DNA from: Trichosphaerium sp. ATCC 40318
Taxonomy: Eukaryota; Discosea; Flabellinia; Trichosidae
DNA length: 64,000 nucleotides
Direction of reading: 5' to 3'
Assembly: GCA_038496445.1 (NCBI GenBank)
Contig: JALMLS010000250.1
Coordinates: 1-64,000, forward strand
Shown one piece after another: positions 1 through 11,132 of the stretch. Each line of letters opens with the position of its first letter. Position 1 is the first letter of the stretch. The notes beneath the pieces are model-generated. The model worked only from the letters and a program-made list of their open reading frames with translations. It did no database searches and was not told the DNA's origin. A program made the position numbers and the translations under genes.

Positions 1-74
1 AACTTTCTTTATTCTTCCGGGTTAACTTAACGACTCAAGTTACATTAATTGCCAACGTGTTACCCAGGGAAACA

Positions 75-697
75 ATGTCTTACCGTGTAGCAAAACACAG
101 TGCTTGGAGTAAACTAAAAGAAACTAAGACCAATAAAACGCTATGGAAACAAATACGACGATCACAACACTTTATATTTCAAGCATACCGTATGCCAGTG
201 AACTGGCTTACAAAGAGTACGACATTTATTCATTTTAACGACTCTAAATGGTAAAACGTAGATCCTTACTTTCGCATCTTACTATGCGATGGCTCTAACG
301 TATATGAAGTGGGTGTAGCATCATATGAGCGCGTTGCAAAACGTATGTTTGAGCGGTTAATAGAGGTAAGACGTGTTTTTTTAAAGTGGTTTCAACAAAC
401 TGAACTCTGCGTTCTCAAGTGTGTGCTCACTACGGTTAGGTTGTAGAACCTATTCTAGCAAAGAGAGAACGTGCCAGTGCGTTCTTTATTATGAAAAAAT
501 TGTTATCTGTTCGTGATTATCACGTGATACGAGGTGAGATGACTTTTACTCATGAGATTCCTTCATTTTTACTACTTTTTGTTTAAAACGTAACAATGTT
601 TATAGACGCTAGCATATGTTCCGGTGACGAGATGGAAGGCATACAAGATCTCCATGATGGCCCTTCTGTCGGCAGAAAGCATCATGCAGCACTTTAG
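75..697 (+). CDS. Hypothetical protein, four exons
   Basis: I do not recognise this protein (about 143 aa). Four exons splice into one open frame: 75-216, 262-365, 440-533 and 606-697. The introns (45, 74 and 72 nt) start GTACGA, GTAAGA and GTGAGA and end in TAG, like introns of the recognisable genes in this window. The product is basic at the N-terminus and has no signal peptide or obvious transmembrane segment. It ends in a short polar tail. An in-frame ATG at 57 could add six residues; 75 was chosen because its context is better, but this is not decisive. The frame crosses three introns without a stop, which is the main evidence that the gene is real. No function can be inferred. Confidence 0.55.
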
Positions 698-884
698 ACC
701 GAGATAATCAAAAAAAAATCATAACTGTACATAAGGCCAAAAAAATACCCAAAAAACACCAGTTTGGCCGAACAACAATATTTGTAGATAACGCACGCCT
801 GTAATCAAACTACCACCTCTATCTAGTGTAAATAAACTTCTTTTATGTGTTACTACCGCCACCCTTATCCAATTTTTTCGCCCA

Positions 885-1200
885 GAGAGTTAGTTTGTGC
901 AACTTTAGTGCTATGAGTACTTTTTTTGGTCACACAGAGTATTCTGGACTTGAAAGAAATCTCAACAGGTACAATACGCCACGGACATGAACTGCTACGA
1001 ATGGTAGATGGCTGCTCCCGTATTTATGGTCGTTTCAGCTAACCCCCGTTTTTTTTGTTGGGTTTACTTATTCTGACTTGAACCCTAATTTTCTCGTAAA
1101 AATTGGGCGAAGAGTTCTGTAGCGTACGTGACAATGCAAATCCATTAAAAGAAGTCACACGTGGAGAAAATACGTGAATTCAGTGAAATATAGTGGTTGT
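885..1200. repeat. Diverged local duplication, copy 1
   Basis: This stretch and 1815-2090 share a series of similar blocks in the same order: a block around GTTTGTGCAAC, then a T-run followed by GGTCAC, later AAAGAGTTCTGT-like sequence, and finally a block reading AATCCATTAAAAGAAGTC followed by GAATTCAGTGAAATATA. Spacing is roughly kept, with indels. Neither copy holds a convincing long reading frame. They flank the decayed BED-finger fragment, so they may be remains of a mobile element or of a duplicated gene. Confidence 0.5.
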
Positions 1201-1301
1201 AGGTAAACGGCTTATTTAACCGGCTTAGTCATTTGGCTGTTACGAAAAAAATAAATGACTTAATTGACTTAAATCGTTTCCGTTCTAAATACCAATTTCA
1301 A

Positions 1302-1640
1302 TGGCTGAACCACCAAGTAGCGGAACCAAAAAACGTCTACTAACAAGAACTGCTGATGTTTTTGTTTATTGATGATAGACTCGCCTGATAAGGTTTTTTG
1401 TGCCTATTGTCAAGCACCATTCAGTCGCAACTCCAGACTGATACACTTCGCAAGCATTTACAAGTTTGTAAATTGTGCTTAAACGATGGAACAAAAGCCC
1501 AGCTGAAACAACTATCGCTCACCTCAATGGGATTCAAAGCAAACCCTACGCTATTGCATGAAGATCAAGTGTGCTTAGACAATTTGTTACTGAGATGGGT
1601 TCTACAAAGATCAATGGCAAGTAACATGTTGCTTCCGCTC
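1302..1640 (+). pseudogene. Decayed BED-type zinc finger protein (hAT-transposase-like)
   Basis: A start-like ATG at 1302 opens a short basic N-terminus, which then runs into TGA TGA. Two bases out of frame, a segment with a Cys-x2-Cys pair (VFCAYCQAPFS) follows near 1393-1425. One more frame change gives a stretch with the spaced His and Cys of a BED finger (LRKHLQVC, 1447-1470). Together these form the order C-x2-C ... H-x4-C expected of BED fingers, spread over three frames, so the gene is broken. BED fingers are typical of hAT-family transposases and of proteins domesticated from them. No transposase core was recognised downstream. The diverged direct duplication on both sides fits an old mobile-element relic. 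Confidence 0.5.
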
Positions 1641-1814
1641 TTGATCCTCGGATTCTTTTTTTTTTTTGAAAACTTTTATTTTCTTTTTTCTTAGATTGCC
1701 AAAGAACTGAAGCAATACAGACGGATGCACTTGCCCTAAACCAGTGTGCATTAACATGGTGTAGTGGCAACCGTTCTTACTTCTCCTTCAGTTTGGCTAG
1801 AGTGTACTTAGGAA

Positions 1815-2090
1815 TACCAGGAAGTTTGTGCAACAGTGAGAGTATTTTTTTGGTCACTATTCTGATTGACAAGCAAACGTACTACAGAGTACAAATCTCT
1901 ACGAACTGCAACTACTGAATGCAGTTAATGCTACGTACTTAGACTACATAACCTACGGTTTTTTTTCCAAACACTTATTTTTTGTAACAATTTGGGCGTT
2001 AATTGTTAAAGAGTTCTGTTTGTTTGAAAATCCATTAAAAGAAGTCCGCTTGGAAATACGGGAATTCAGTGAAATATACAAGTTAAGTCG
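1815..2090. repeat. Diverged local duplication, copy 2
   Basis: Second copy of the segment at 885-1200. The best-kept block is at about 2030-2080 (AATCCATTAAAAGAAGTC followed by GAATTCAGTGAAATATA), matching about 1137-1187 of copy 1. The two copies lie on either side of the BED-finger fragment. Confidence 0.5.
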
Positions 2091-2196
2091 CGTTGAATTG
2101 GGTACATAAAATTCAAAACATAAACAACACCAATGTACTGCAACTCGGCATCCTGCATGCTCAGCATCCTTCGCATGCACAACTAATTTGGCCTTA

Positions 2197-2460
2197 ATGA
2201 CGGCAGTAGCCGCGAATAACAGCCCAGGAGTATACACACACCACGGTAGTAGAGCAACAAAGAAAAAGCACAAAGAAGCTCGCCGCAAGAAGAAGCAACT
2301 GAAGGAAACAAAGACCAAAAAGACTAAAGTCCCTTGGTACAAAAAACTCTTCTCATCAAAGCGCCATGATAAAAGCACAAAGACCCATGATGATAAAGTA
2401 CAAACACAAGAAAAAGTACAAGTCCTTTCCAACAGTAAAAAGGGCCAAGTACTTCACTGA
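2197..2460 (+). CDS. Small lysine-rich protein
   Basis: Single open frame of 87 codons starting at the ATG at 2197; upstream in-frame sequence does not supply another ATG. The protein is extremely basic, rich in Lys with runs such as KKKHKEARRKKKQ, with a polar tail and no hydrophobic segment. It could be a nucleic-acid-binding or nucleolar protein, but that is only composition-based. An antisense open frame (1953-2432) is long but rich in Phe and Cys, and looks like the shadow of this AAG/AAA-rich sequence. No homologue is recognised, and it may not be a gene. Confidence 0.35.
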   Translation: MTAVAANNSPGVYTHHGSRATKKKHKEARRKKKQLKETKTKKTKVPWYKKLFSSKRHDKSTKTHDDKVQTQEKVQVLSNSKKGQVLH

Positions 2461-2741
2461 GTACTAACTAAATGCACCTGTAAATAAATACCTTTGAATA
2501 CATCTGTTGCAAAATACTATTGGTTAGAGTTGAAGAGACACTTCAAAAATCGTTCCCAAGTTATACTTGGTCTTTATCACGTGACTTCCCACCTTGTACG
2601 TAGTAAAGTACCATGTACACGTGAGTTGTGGTACCTGGTTAGGGAAGGTAAACGTGCTAACAGCTTCTAAGTTTGTTTGGCTAAGGAGAGCTACCTAAGT
2701 CGAGATAGAAATGTCAACCAACTTTCTTTTCATGATAAATA

Positions 2742-3794
2742 ATGTCTCCTTCACTCACAGTGCTTCTATTCGTATGTATAGCGATTAACGCCTGTTTTTC
2801 TCAAGCGCCAGATACATGTATTGGCACGTGCCTAAATAAATGGTGCGGTAAGCAGGCAAGTTTGCGCTGTATTTCGCCACATCGTACTAACAAACAATAA
2901 GCCACCTTTTGCAGCTTGTTGTCCAATAGCTTACACCGTGGATGCTTCGCTACCTACAGTATTGATAATTGGCGATTCTGTTTCTTTGGGATACTGGCCA
3001 GTAGTAGAGCAAATACTGGACGGAAAAGTATCTTGAACAGGGCGAATATTTTGAAGTAAATATTTCTTTAGGCCAATGTCATTCACAACCCACCACAATT
3101 TGATGGTGGCGCAGCCAATACTGTAAAGGGACTCATATGCATGGATGGTAATCATATAGTATCGAATTATATTAACTATTATCAAAGCATGGATTTATAC
3201 AAAACCTGTTGTATCCATAGATATCATCCATTTCAATTTTGGTCTTCACGATATTAACACACGTGATAACGGGTTTCAATACGTTGAATTACCAAAGTAT
3301 AAAGAAAATCTTGGCAAAATAATACAAACGCTTAAACTCACTAATGCAACACTCATGTGGGCTACGACAACACCAGTCCCTTCGCCTAACACTACAAATG
3401 TACTTTTTGAATATGAAAAGTGAATTAATTGGTAACATGTTTTAGTCTTGTAGTGTACATACAAGTGAGGATTCAGTACTCGAGTACAATATAGGGGCTC
3501 TTGAAGTTATGAAAGAACACAGTATTAACTTTATAGATGATCTACATAAGGTTGTTGATGATGTTTGCCACTCGAACTATACTTCTTGTTCGATACAAAA
3601 TGAAGGTATTTTCTAGTAGTCATTTTTTGTCATCGATTTGACGTGTTTTTAAATTAGGTTGTGTACACTACAATAAGGATGGATACGAACTACTTGGAAA
3701 AGCTGTTGCAAAATCAATAGAAGAGCAACTACTACATGCATATTTCCTTGAGCAGCAGGAAGCAGAATACATTGATTCAAGTTTAATAAAGTAA
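2742..3794 (+). CDS. Secreted SGNH/GDSL-type hydrolase, paralogue 1
   Basis: Six exons (2742-2855, 2902-3027, 3072-3147, 3188-3399, 3446-3605, 3658-3794) give about 274 aa. The N-terminus is a clear signal peptide, followed by a short Cys-rich segment. The SGNH block I serine is seen as IGDSVSLGYW, block III as HFNFGLHD (Asn in the usual G-x-N place), and the C-terminal Asp/His region as YNKDGYELLGK after CVHY. These fit an esterase/lipase-type hydrolase working outside the cell or in the secretory route. The paralogue at 38502-39513 has the same exon structure and is highly similar, which confirms the splice sites. Intron 1 starts with GC rather than GT; only this choice keeps the frame and matches the paralogue. 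Both copies seem intact. The substrate is unknown. Confidence 0.82.
2856..2901 (+). other. GC-AG intron in SGNH hydrolase 1
   Basis: The donor reads GCAAGT after CAG, the strong form known for GC-AG introns. A TACTAAC branch site lies just before the AG. The upstream GTAAG at 2848 would be out of phase. The homologous intron in the paralogue at 38607-38645 uses a GT donor at the same position. Confidence 0.8.
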
Positions 3795-3970
3795 AAACTC
3801 GGACAACTCCCTACGGGGGTCTGTCGTTTACTAGCTGTCAAAGTACGGAAATAGTTCTTGGTTTCCGTTCCTTTTGTTGACACTTTATTTAGTTTGTGTA
3901 CAATTTAGCTACTAACTAAATTATGTTTATTTTACAATGGATTTATTTTTATTCTTTTTTTTTTTGTTTT

Positions 3971-4880
3971 TTAGCTAATGTGGTATTTCTCGTATTTATG
4001 TGTTTCATTGACAACCTCCTTTTTTCTTTCTTCTAAGCGTGATACATATTTTGCACGTCCTTTTTGTGTCTTTAATAGACTTATTGCTTTATCTAAACAC
4101 TCCATGGCATTTACTTTACTCTCCGTAAAAGCTTTGAATTTATCCGGATCAGTTTGATATTTATCAGCAAAATGACAATAAATCTCAGCTGTTTTCAAAA
4201 AAAAGAGTTAGTTATTGCCTATCACAACAAAAATACATATTTATCTAACAACGAAATACTACTCTTCGAATAATGTAAAAGATTTTTCGAACGTGGGATT
4301 TACTTACGACTTGGAACAATTACAACGAAAAAGAAAAAAAGAAGAAACAAAAGACAAAAAAGAAAACAAATTACGTTAATAAGTGCTATCTACACCTTAG
4401 CGTACCTTGTACTTTGTATACGTGAAAGTCTTGGTTATTCAACTTTATTGCTTCTTTACAGTATTCCTATTGAGGAATATCAGCACGAGAAGACCAAAAA
4501 AAACCCGCAACGCACGTGTGCTTTATCTAAAAATTTCTCCGATAACAGAGATGAGTGATCGCGACGGAGTAAGCACTATTGGTTCAAGTTATTATTTAAG
4601 TTAAAGAAATTATACGTACTTCCGCCATTAGGAGGTAGTTATTTGAGTCAGGTGCACCTTGATCTACAATATGAGTAATAATTATTTCTGTAATTTCCCA
4701 GTATGAAACAATATAAAATAGCTCAACTTCAGAGCTTGATGTAAGCGAATGACAGAACTCTGATAACTCCTTTAATGGTGCCCAAGCAGTCAAGGGACTT
4801 TCATCAGTCAATAAATTACATAGAGCCTAAAAAAGTATAACGTCAAATCGAGCTTGTGACGAAATTGTATTGACCAGTTG

Positions 4881-4911
<31 letters not shown>

Positions 4912-5930
4912 GAAAAACAGTTTGTGGCGTACACGGAGCATATAGATCAATGTATCATGTGGTGGTTCGTATTTAGATTCATATAACTTCTTAATACCTT
5001 TATGCATAGTCTTTACAATAATGTCTTGACTATCATGACAAGCCTTAGCATCAACAAGTAATGACTTTGCTAAGTCTCTTTCTTTTTTCTAAAGGTCTTT
5101 AAATAAAACTTCCGAAATGACTCTAAACTTCATGGTTTACACCAAATAACGTACTTCAAAACATGATATTGCTGCTTGACACAGTTTTTCCGGATCAGGA
5201 TGATCGACCTAAGAGGTATAAACGAAAAAAAGAACGATCTTCGATTTGAAACAAAAATACGTCAGTTTTCTGTTGAAAATCAAAATGATAAGAAACCAAT
5301 GATGTTTTCGTCATTCTATGGCGTAGAAATTACCTTTGACATGAGTTGTTGCCCGATTCTCGGGTAATCATTTATTAAACTCCAACTTGCCATGTGTAGC
5401 ATCAAAGAAGGCACAATATCTTCCTTTTCGTAGCGTTAGATGCAAGTTTAGCCGTTTTTAGAAGTTAGATCAATTTAACGCGTTACCTTTGTTATAAATC
5501 GCTTTAAAATACTACGAGTTGAACGTTTAGCGCCTAAATTTACTTGTTAGATACAGAAAGCGGCAGTTTTGATCGAGCGGGCATAAAAACGTCCCTTTGA
5601 CATGTAGAATTACTGCTGCGTTGAAGATTTCAGTTGTAGTAGGCGGATCTCTGTTTTTGGCAAAGTTAGAAACACGCTAGTGTGAGAGTTGGGCAAAAAT
5701 CTTACGTGGAGGTTGCCTGTGGCAAGAACATAGCACGGAGCAAGCTACGAGCAGCCCATTTGTCTCCACTACGAATCAACGCGTCACCTGCTGCAGTTAT
5801 TTCATCCTGAGGCATATAAGTGCTTGTACGTTATACAGTTAGCGCGTACTTTCGTAAACGTAGTCTTATCAGACACAACGCCTAGCAAATTATCTTCAAG
5901 GCTTATATCCTCATAACCAACATCGCCCAT
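3971..5930 (-). CDS. Large alpha-helical (TPR-like) protein, function unknown
   Basis: The ATG lies at 5930-5928 and the stop at 3971. Spliced exons read as a continuous helix-rich protein. They include segments with GDKWAARSLLRAMFLPQA near 5730, a long helical exon ending LIYMLR near 4930, and TPR-like pairs such as EYCKEAIKLNN (about 4450) and AMECLDKAISLLK (about 4080). The C-terminus is rich in Lys and Glu. The amphipathic A-x3-A-x-L spacing suggests TPR or related solenoid repeats, so a scaffold or partner-binding role is likely, but I cannot name the family. The intron at about 4830-4930 carries a 28-nt homopolymer. The junction near 5550 was not resolved, so one exon boundary is uncertain. 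The gene faces the quinone oxidoreductase across a short intergenic region. Confidence 0.6.
4884..4911. repeat. 28-nt T homopolymer
   Basis: An uninterrupted run of 28 T on the plus strand (A on the coding minus strand), inside an intron of the helical-repeat gene. It is likely to be length-variable and error-prone in sequencing. Confidence 0.9.
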
Positions 5931-6806
5931 GGCGTTAGACTGCGCCCTTCTATTAGAATGTCCGTTTTATTGCTTAATTGCGCCAAACCCAGTTTTCAAA
6001 TAAAGGTAGCGTAATACGTACTAAACTGATCATTTCTATTGACTCTGAACGCTTTCGTTGTGGCTCCTCCATCTCTGTCGTACGTGCAGTTGCGAACTCC
6101 AAATAAGCGTCTTTCTATCCAACCAGTACTCGCTACTACGAAGAGGGATTTGTTTTTAGCTTTCAGTGGAATTCCACTGCAAAATCGGTCACGTGACCGG
6201 TTAGGTAATTACAATTTATCTCCTTCCTGTGTCTTAAGTTGTCTTTACTTGTAGGCCCAACAGGCTAACAACAAACCATAGAGACGCGGATAGAAAGTGG
6301 CTAGTGATAAGATAGTCGACACAGGATAGCTTGGGTCTAGCGTATCTTTCCACTAGATTGCAAACTACTCATTGCATCAATACGACTGGGGATTCATAGC
6401 AAGTATGTTTTTGAGTACATCAAATGATTGCCAAAACGGTTCATGGATACTGTTTTCGCTTAGAGATTATCCGTCACGTGATTGATAACCGAGCCAGACC
6501 ATCTAACCGGTACATTGTGTATTGATTGAGCTTTGTTGTAATCTTACTCTTTCTCCTAAACTCTAGAAAATCGCACATTTTATGACGTATGCGGAAATCC
6601 TTTTTAGGCATTCCTTTGTATGACATATTTTAGCGTCAAACTGTGGGTGACGATAGTCTAAAGTAAGGGCAATATAATAGAGTAGTTACTCAGTTTCCGA
6701 GGAAGGCACATGAAATTCAGAGATAAACACATGGAGGTTGCGCTTATACAATAAAATACAGACTTAAACTGTCTGTGTTCTTATTGCATTTATTCAAGCA
6801 ATCAAG
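5931..6806. other. Intergenic region between divergent genes
   Basis: No convincing gene is seen. A short minus-strand frame begins at an ATG near 6072 and runs to about 5966. A plus-strand frame spans 6039-6254. They overlap, so at most one is real. Palindromic CACGTG motifs occur near 6188 and 6476, the latter flanked as GTCACGTGAT. This stretch probably holds the promoters of the minus-strand helical protein and the plus-strand oxidoreductase. Confidence 0.4.
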
Positions 6807-8185
6807 ATGATGAAAGCACTTCATTACGACAAATCTGGAGATATCAGCGTTTTAAAACTTGGTCAAGTACCAAAACAAACAATCAGCGCACCAGATGATG
6901 TTCTAATCAAAGTATACGCGTCTGCTATAAACCCTGTTGATTATAAACGTATGGGTGGCTTAGTTCAAGAAAAGGTCTGGCCGGTAGTATGTGGGTACGT
7001 AAAACAACTGTTTATCACTTTTATCTCTTTTTCTCCGTGTTTATTTTCGTTTCTGTCATTTCGGGCTTACCTTTCTGTAGATATGACGTTGCAGGCACTG
7101 TTGAGGAAGTTGGTAAAGATGTCAAACGATTTAAAGCAGGCGATGCGGTTTATGGAAACGTTCATGTTAACGCGATTGTACCAACGCGTACGTAAACCAT
7201 TATGCTTAAAACGAAGAAAATCTGACTTGTTCTCTAGAACACGGAAGTATGGCTGACTTTGTGGTACGTTCCAATACCTTTAGTTTACACAAATGTTTTC
7301 ATTATGTCAGAAGCTGAAAGACAGTTGATTTATAGCTGTTCTTAACTTTTTGTTCTTCCAGGTCTGTAAGGCATCTGTTCTCGCTAAAAAACCAACTAAA
7401 CTAAGCTGGACTGAAGCTGCTGCTATACCACTTGCTGCTCAGACTGCATACCAAGCTTTCGAGAAGGGCAGCTTAGCGTAAGAGAAACCAACACTTTTTT
7501 TTAATGACAAGATTTTAGCAAGGGGCAGAAAGTTCTCATCACAGCCGGTGCTGGTGGTGTTGGTACGTTTGCTCTGCAAATAGCAAAGAAGATGTTCAAT
7601 GCTGGTACTGTGTACACAACAGGAAGCTCTCCAAAACTAGAGCAATTGAAAGCCTTTGGTGCTGATGAATTGATCAACTATAAAAAAGTGAAATTTGAAG
7701 AGACAGTGTCAGACTTGGATATGGTATTCGATCTCACTCATGAAGCCTCAAAGGCTACTAAAGTAGTACGTAATTATTGAGGATATTTTTAAAAGAGATA
7801 AGATTTGAGTGCTTCTCCTTAACAACTTCAAAAAAGGTCAAACAAGATGGAAAAGTTAGAGTCATTTCTATTGTTGCTTTCGAAAAAGCCGAAGGTGTTA
7901 CTAGTTTTGTCATTCAATCTTCAGGTGCACTTCTTGAAAAGATGAACCCTCTATTTGAGAGCGGAGAGCTTGTAGTGGTACGTATCAAAACAAGGATAAC
8001 ATCTAAAAGTGTTAAAATAATTATTAGAAAATCGACAAAGAATTCGCTTTTGATGATTGCATTGCTGCATGGAAACATGCCATGGAAAACCGCCCTTTCG
8101 GAAAGGTACTGTTTTTTATAATTAGATTCTATTATTTTGAGCTATGTGTCTAATAATGTGTTAGGTTGTTATTAAGCACTTGTAA
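6807..8185 (+). CDS. Zinc-independent alcohol dehydrogenase / quinone oxidoreductase (MDR family)
   Basis: Eight exons: 6807-6994, 7081-7187, 7238-7263, 7362-7477, 7519-7765, 7837-7977, 8028-8105 and 8165-8185 (about 307 aa). The GroES-like N-terminal half carries ASAINPVDYKRMGG and GTVEEVGKDVKRFKAGDAVYG. The Rossmann half carries the NAD(P)H-binding glycine motif AGAGGVGTFALQIAK. These are hallmarks of the NADPH:quinone oxidoreductase branch of the medium-chain dehydrogenases, which lack the catalytic zinc ligands, and none is seen here. It would reduce quinones or enones with NADPH in the cytosol; the substrate is not predictable. Length is normal for the family. ATG ATG at 6807/6810 leaves the exact start open. 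All introns are 43-98 nt with GTACGT-like donors. Confidence 0.9.
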
Positions 8186-8488
8186 AGCAATGTTAACATT
8201 TCGAAAAAATCACCACAATAAAAACGTTTGACAACAATACATTATTTTTTATTTCAAAAAAATGCCTATTCTCACATTGCCCAATGTGGTTGGTATGTAG
8301 AATAATATCAGAAAACAAAACAAAAGATAGAACTGTTTGTGTCGATTGGTGCTGAGAATGATTTGCGAATCACATGTAGCCATAAGTCGCCTTCAATGTA
8401 AGGGACTCTACAAGTTCTAGGTGACAAAGCCGCGAGCAAGCAGATAATAAAGAAGTGCTTAAATCCAAGCCCATCTAGGTTGAAATAC
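8186..8488. other. Region downstream of oxidoreductase
   Basis: It contains AATAAA-like sequence near 8216, plausible as a polyadenylation signal of the oxidoreductase. On the minus strand a frame stays open down to about 8311 and could be a last exon of the SHOCT gene (see there). Confidence 0.35.
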
Positions 8489-9084
8489 CTAATTTACGTG
8501 AGAAACAGATATGGAGATGTCAATGTCTTTTGATATTACCATATACATGTGTTCTTCTGTCAAACGACTCGCGTACAGCAATCCCTTTCTTCTCTTTTTA
8601 AACTCTCCTTCAGTTATGAATCCAGCAGATAACAAAGAAGATAATGAACGTAATTCTTGTTGAATTTCTTCAGCGTTAGACATCAAGAAAGGACTTGCTC
8701 TAGAAAACAAAATCACTAAAAAAAGAGCTTTGTACGTTGATGGACATACGAAGATAAGGGAAGTGTAGCAGATGCTTGATGTGTATGATGTGTGACGTGG
8801 GTGTTTTGTATAACGTTTATTGGTTGAAAATTTACGCTGTTGTTGAATGATGGCGTTGACGCGTCAACATTATTTATAGCTTGCATTTTTCGCGGTGCGC
8901 GGCTTCCAGAAGTACGATTTACTCTACTTAGACCCCTGGCAGGGTTATTTCGTTGTGTGTTCTCCATTGACTGCATTTTCCTTGTAGACCTGCTTTTTGA
9001 GCTCTTGTTTTTTAATTTAGACATACTAGACTGTTGTAGCGGCTTAGACGGCGCCAAGCCTGCCTTGGATCTTCGCTTCTCCAT
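8489..9084 (-). CDS. Basic low-complexity protein with SHOCT-like domain
   Basis: An ATG at 9084 starts a Ser/Arg/Lys-rich disordered N-terminus of about 115 residues. A 38-nt intron (GTACAA ... CTAGAG) then joins to a segment containing IQQELRSLSSLLSAGFITEG. That segment, followed by EFKKRRKGLL, is the signature of a SHOCT domain: a short helix pair with a G-[FVI]-IT-x-x-E-F motif, common in bacteria and scattered in eukaryotes. The join is an inference from phase. The SHOCT part could instead be a separate small gene starting near 8683. The C-terminus is also ambiguous: reading on without splicing stops at 8489, whereas using the GTACGC donor after KGLL opens a last exon ending near 8311. 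SHOCT domains often mediate oligomerisation. Confidence 0.45.
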
Positions 9085-9351
9085 GAGTTGCGGCAAAGAC
9101 TATGTGTTGTTCAAAGAACACGGTATAACCGTTTTAGGCTAGCAACACTGTTGCTTGCCAAAAACAATGTACACTTTTTCGAAAACATGCGCGCATGGTG
9201 ACTATGTTGGTCTTGTGACGTGGTGTTGCTTATGATAAGACCGTAATAGCTTAAGTATGAACTTCTTCTATATTTTATTTGATTGTACATACCAAGGATT
9301 TCATAAAACAAAGAAAATAAGTTTATAACATGTCATTGAATGCCTCTATTT

Positions 9352-10849
9352 TTAATCCTTGGCTGTGATAATAAATATAGGCCACTCAACGTTAACAAGA
9401 GCTTCGAGTCCCATGATACTCGTCAATCTTAAATAGACTGTTAATAAAGGAAACTGACATAAAAAAAAGAAAAAGAAATTTCGATATTTTTTTTGGATTC
9501 TCGAATTGTCCATTTGAGAGGTAACATAAGGCACTCACTTTTCTTCCAAGGTAGCAATAGGATCACGTTTATCTGGTTGTTTCTCTTTCATTGTCTTTAT
9601 GACAGAAAATGTACCAACATATCCAATGAAGTCTCTGACTTTCATTCTGTACTTCATTGTAGTATCACTACGCTCTACTGTCTTAAAGTCTGGTTTAATA
9701 TCAGCGTATTGGTTATGAATATGTTCTCTAGCAGGTGCCCAATGCTCTCGTGTGGTGTCATAGAACTATATCAGAGTAAGCACAGAAACACGAAGAATAG
9801 AAAGCCAATAAAAGAACTAATAACCACATTCATGTCTTGCTCAAGTTACTCATAGATTTTTACGCAAGAACAATACAGTTTCATGGTTAAATATGAAGTT
9901 GTGTACACGTGGGGTATTTGAGTTATAACAGAGAAAGATAAATGGCATGATTTAAATACCTCTGAGAAGATACGTTGACCGTCCTTGTCATCTAGTTTTG
10001 GTGTACCATACGCCCATAAGGCTAATTGACCACCAGGAGCTAAATAAACCAGTCAATATATCAACACATCTCTTTAATCAAAAAATTACATCATTTATGC
10101 TTGTATAGCCACAATAATGTACTGTACGTACCTAAGACACGTTTGGCTTCCTTCCAGAAAGCTTCTTGCTCAAACCTAAGGTGTTTCTCAGTATGTACTA
10201 GCTAGAAAAAAATGAAACAGCAAAATGTACTCCAAGTGGCATTACAAAGTAAGACAAAACGCATAAATACGCACCAGTGTACAGCGTTTGCAGCAGTGAC
10301 CATGTTAGCGCTTGCATCGGCCACTTTTAAATTCTTACAATCACCAAGCATGAATTGACAGTTATCTACATTGTGTTGGATTGTATATTAAGCAAGCAAA
10401 CCGGTTTGTTGTATTTGGGCGGTTTTTTAAAAAGCTTTTCGTGCTGTGACTTCACCACACAATAATGGTGTACCTGGTGGTTCTAGTATTGCTTCAAGCA
10501 TGTGTTTTCGTGGTTCGACACCAACGACCTAGTTTTTGAATGGTTATAATGTTGTAACTGTACGGGGTGCGATAATTTATGTTCTACTGTGCGATGAGAG
10601 CATTTTTAGCGAACCTTGTTGAAGTATGGGCTCAATCCTTTTGAGGCCATTCCTGGGCCACAGCCAGCGTCGACAACCATTTTTCTCTTGTCTAGCCTTG
10701 TGTCAGAATTTTCGCGTTTACAACATGCACGTACTGTCCGGTAACTTCGCAACTACTCGTTCATACACTTTTTTAGGGAACGCTGGACGAAAAGCTTTGT
10801 AAGGCGAATCGCCAAAGCGATCCTTGAACCTGCTAGTCCTCTTTGCCAT
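9352..10849 (-). CDS. SAM-dependent methyltransferase (Crg1/Tmt1-like)
   Basis: The protein starts MAKRTSRFKDRFGDSPYKAF. It then shows motif I VVDAGCGPG, the post-I acidic/Arg stretch VVGVEPRKHM, a D-x-x-x-L-x-V-A-D-A-S motif II region, AANAVHW, and motif III-like APGGQLALWAYG. The C-terminus, ending VNVEWPIFIITAKD, fits class I methyltransferases of the trans-aconitate/farnesoic acid type (yeast Crg1/Tmt1). It would methylate a small carboxylate or lipid using S-adenosylmethionine. About eight exons are needed, with donors GTACGT, GTTCGC, GTACAC, GTGCGT, GTATTT and GTGAGT. The last intron uses an acceptor a few bases beyond a tempting CAG, because only this keeps phase. The ATG at 10849 was chosen; an in-frame ATG lies five codons upstream. 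Substrate unknown. Confidence 0.85.
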
Positions 10850-11132
10850 AGTTACTACTCTCATGGTGATTGTATGAGGGTTAACGCTAATTCAACTTTT
10901 AGAACTTAGTGGTTGACTTAATTCCATTTCTCGCTAGGCGTCACCAATGGCAGTATGTTAATGTATTATCCCAATGCATATGTGATCCTCACAACACAAG
11001 TTGAGGCAATTTACGGCCAGAACAATCGAGAAAATTAGAGTGTTTTCAAATAAAAGTTTTTCTATTTTACAATTACATTATGTACAATGTTGTCTGAACG
11101 GGTTGCTAAGTTATAGCAGTTTCACAACAGCG
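10850..11132. other. Short intergenic region
   Basis: It lies between two minus-strand genes. No gene or RNA was recognised. It should hold the methyltransferase promoter and the 3' end of the next gene. Confidence 0.4.

Noticed and set aside
1953-2432. 159-codon minus-strand frame rich in Phe, Cys and Val
   Set aside because: It is antisense to an AAG/AAA-rich lysine-coding stretch, which automatically yields long Phe/Leu-rich shadows; no splice or homology support.
4884-4911. Poly-T run considered as a mobile-element tail (LINE/SINE)
   Set aside because: No target-site duplication or element sequence next to it; it lies inside a short intron and is more simply a polypyrimidine/homopolymer expansion.
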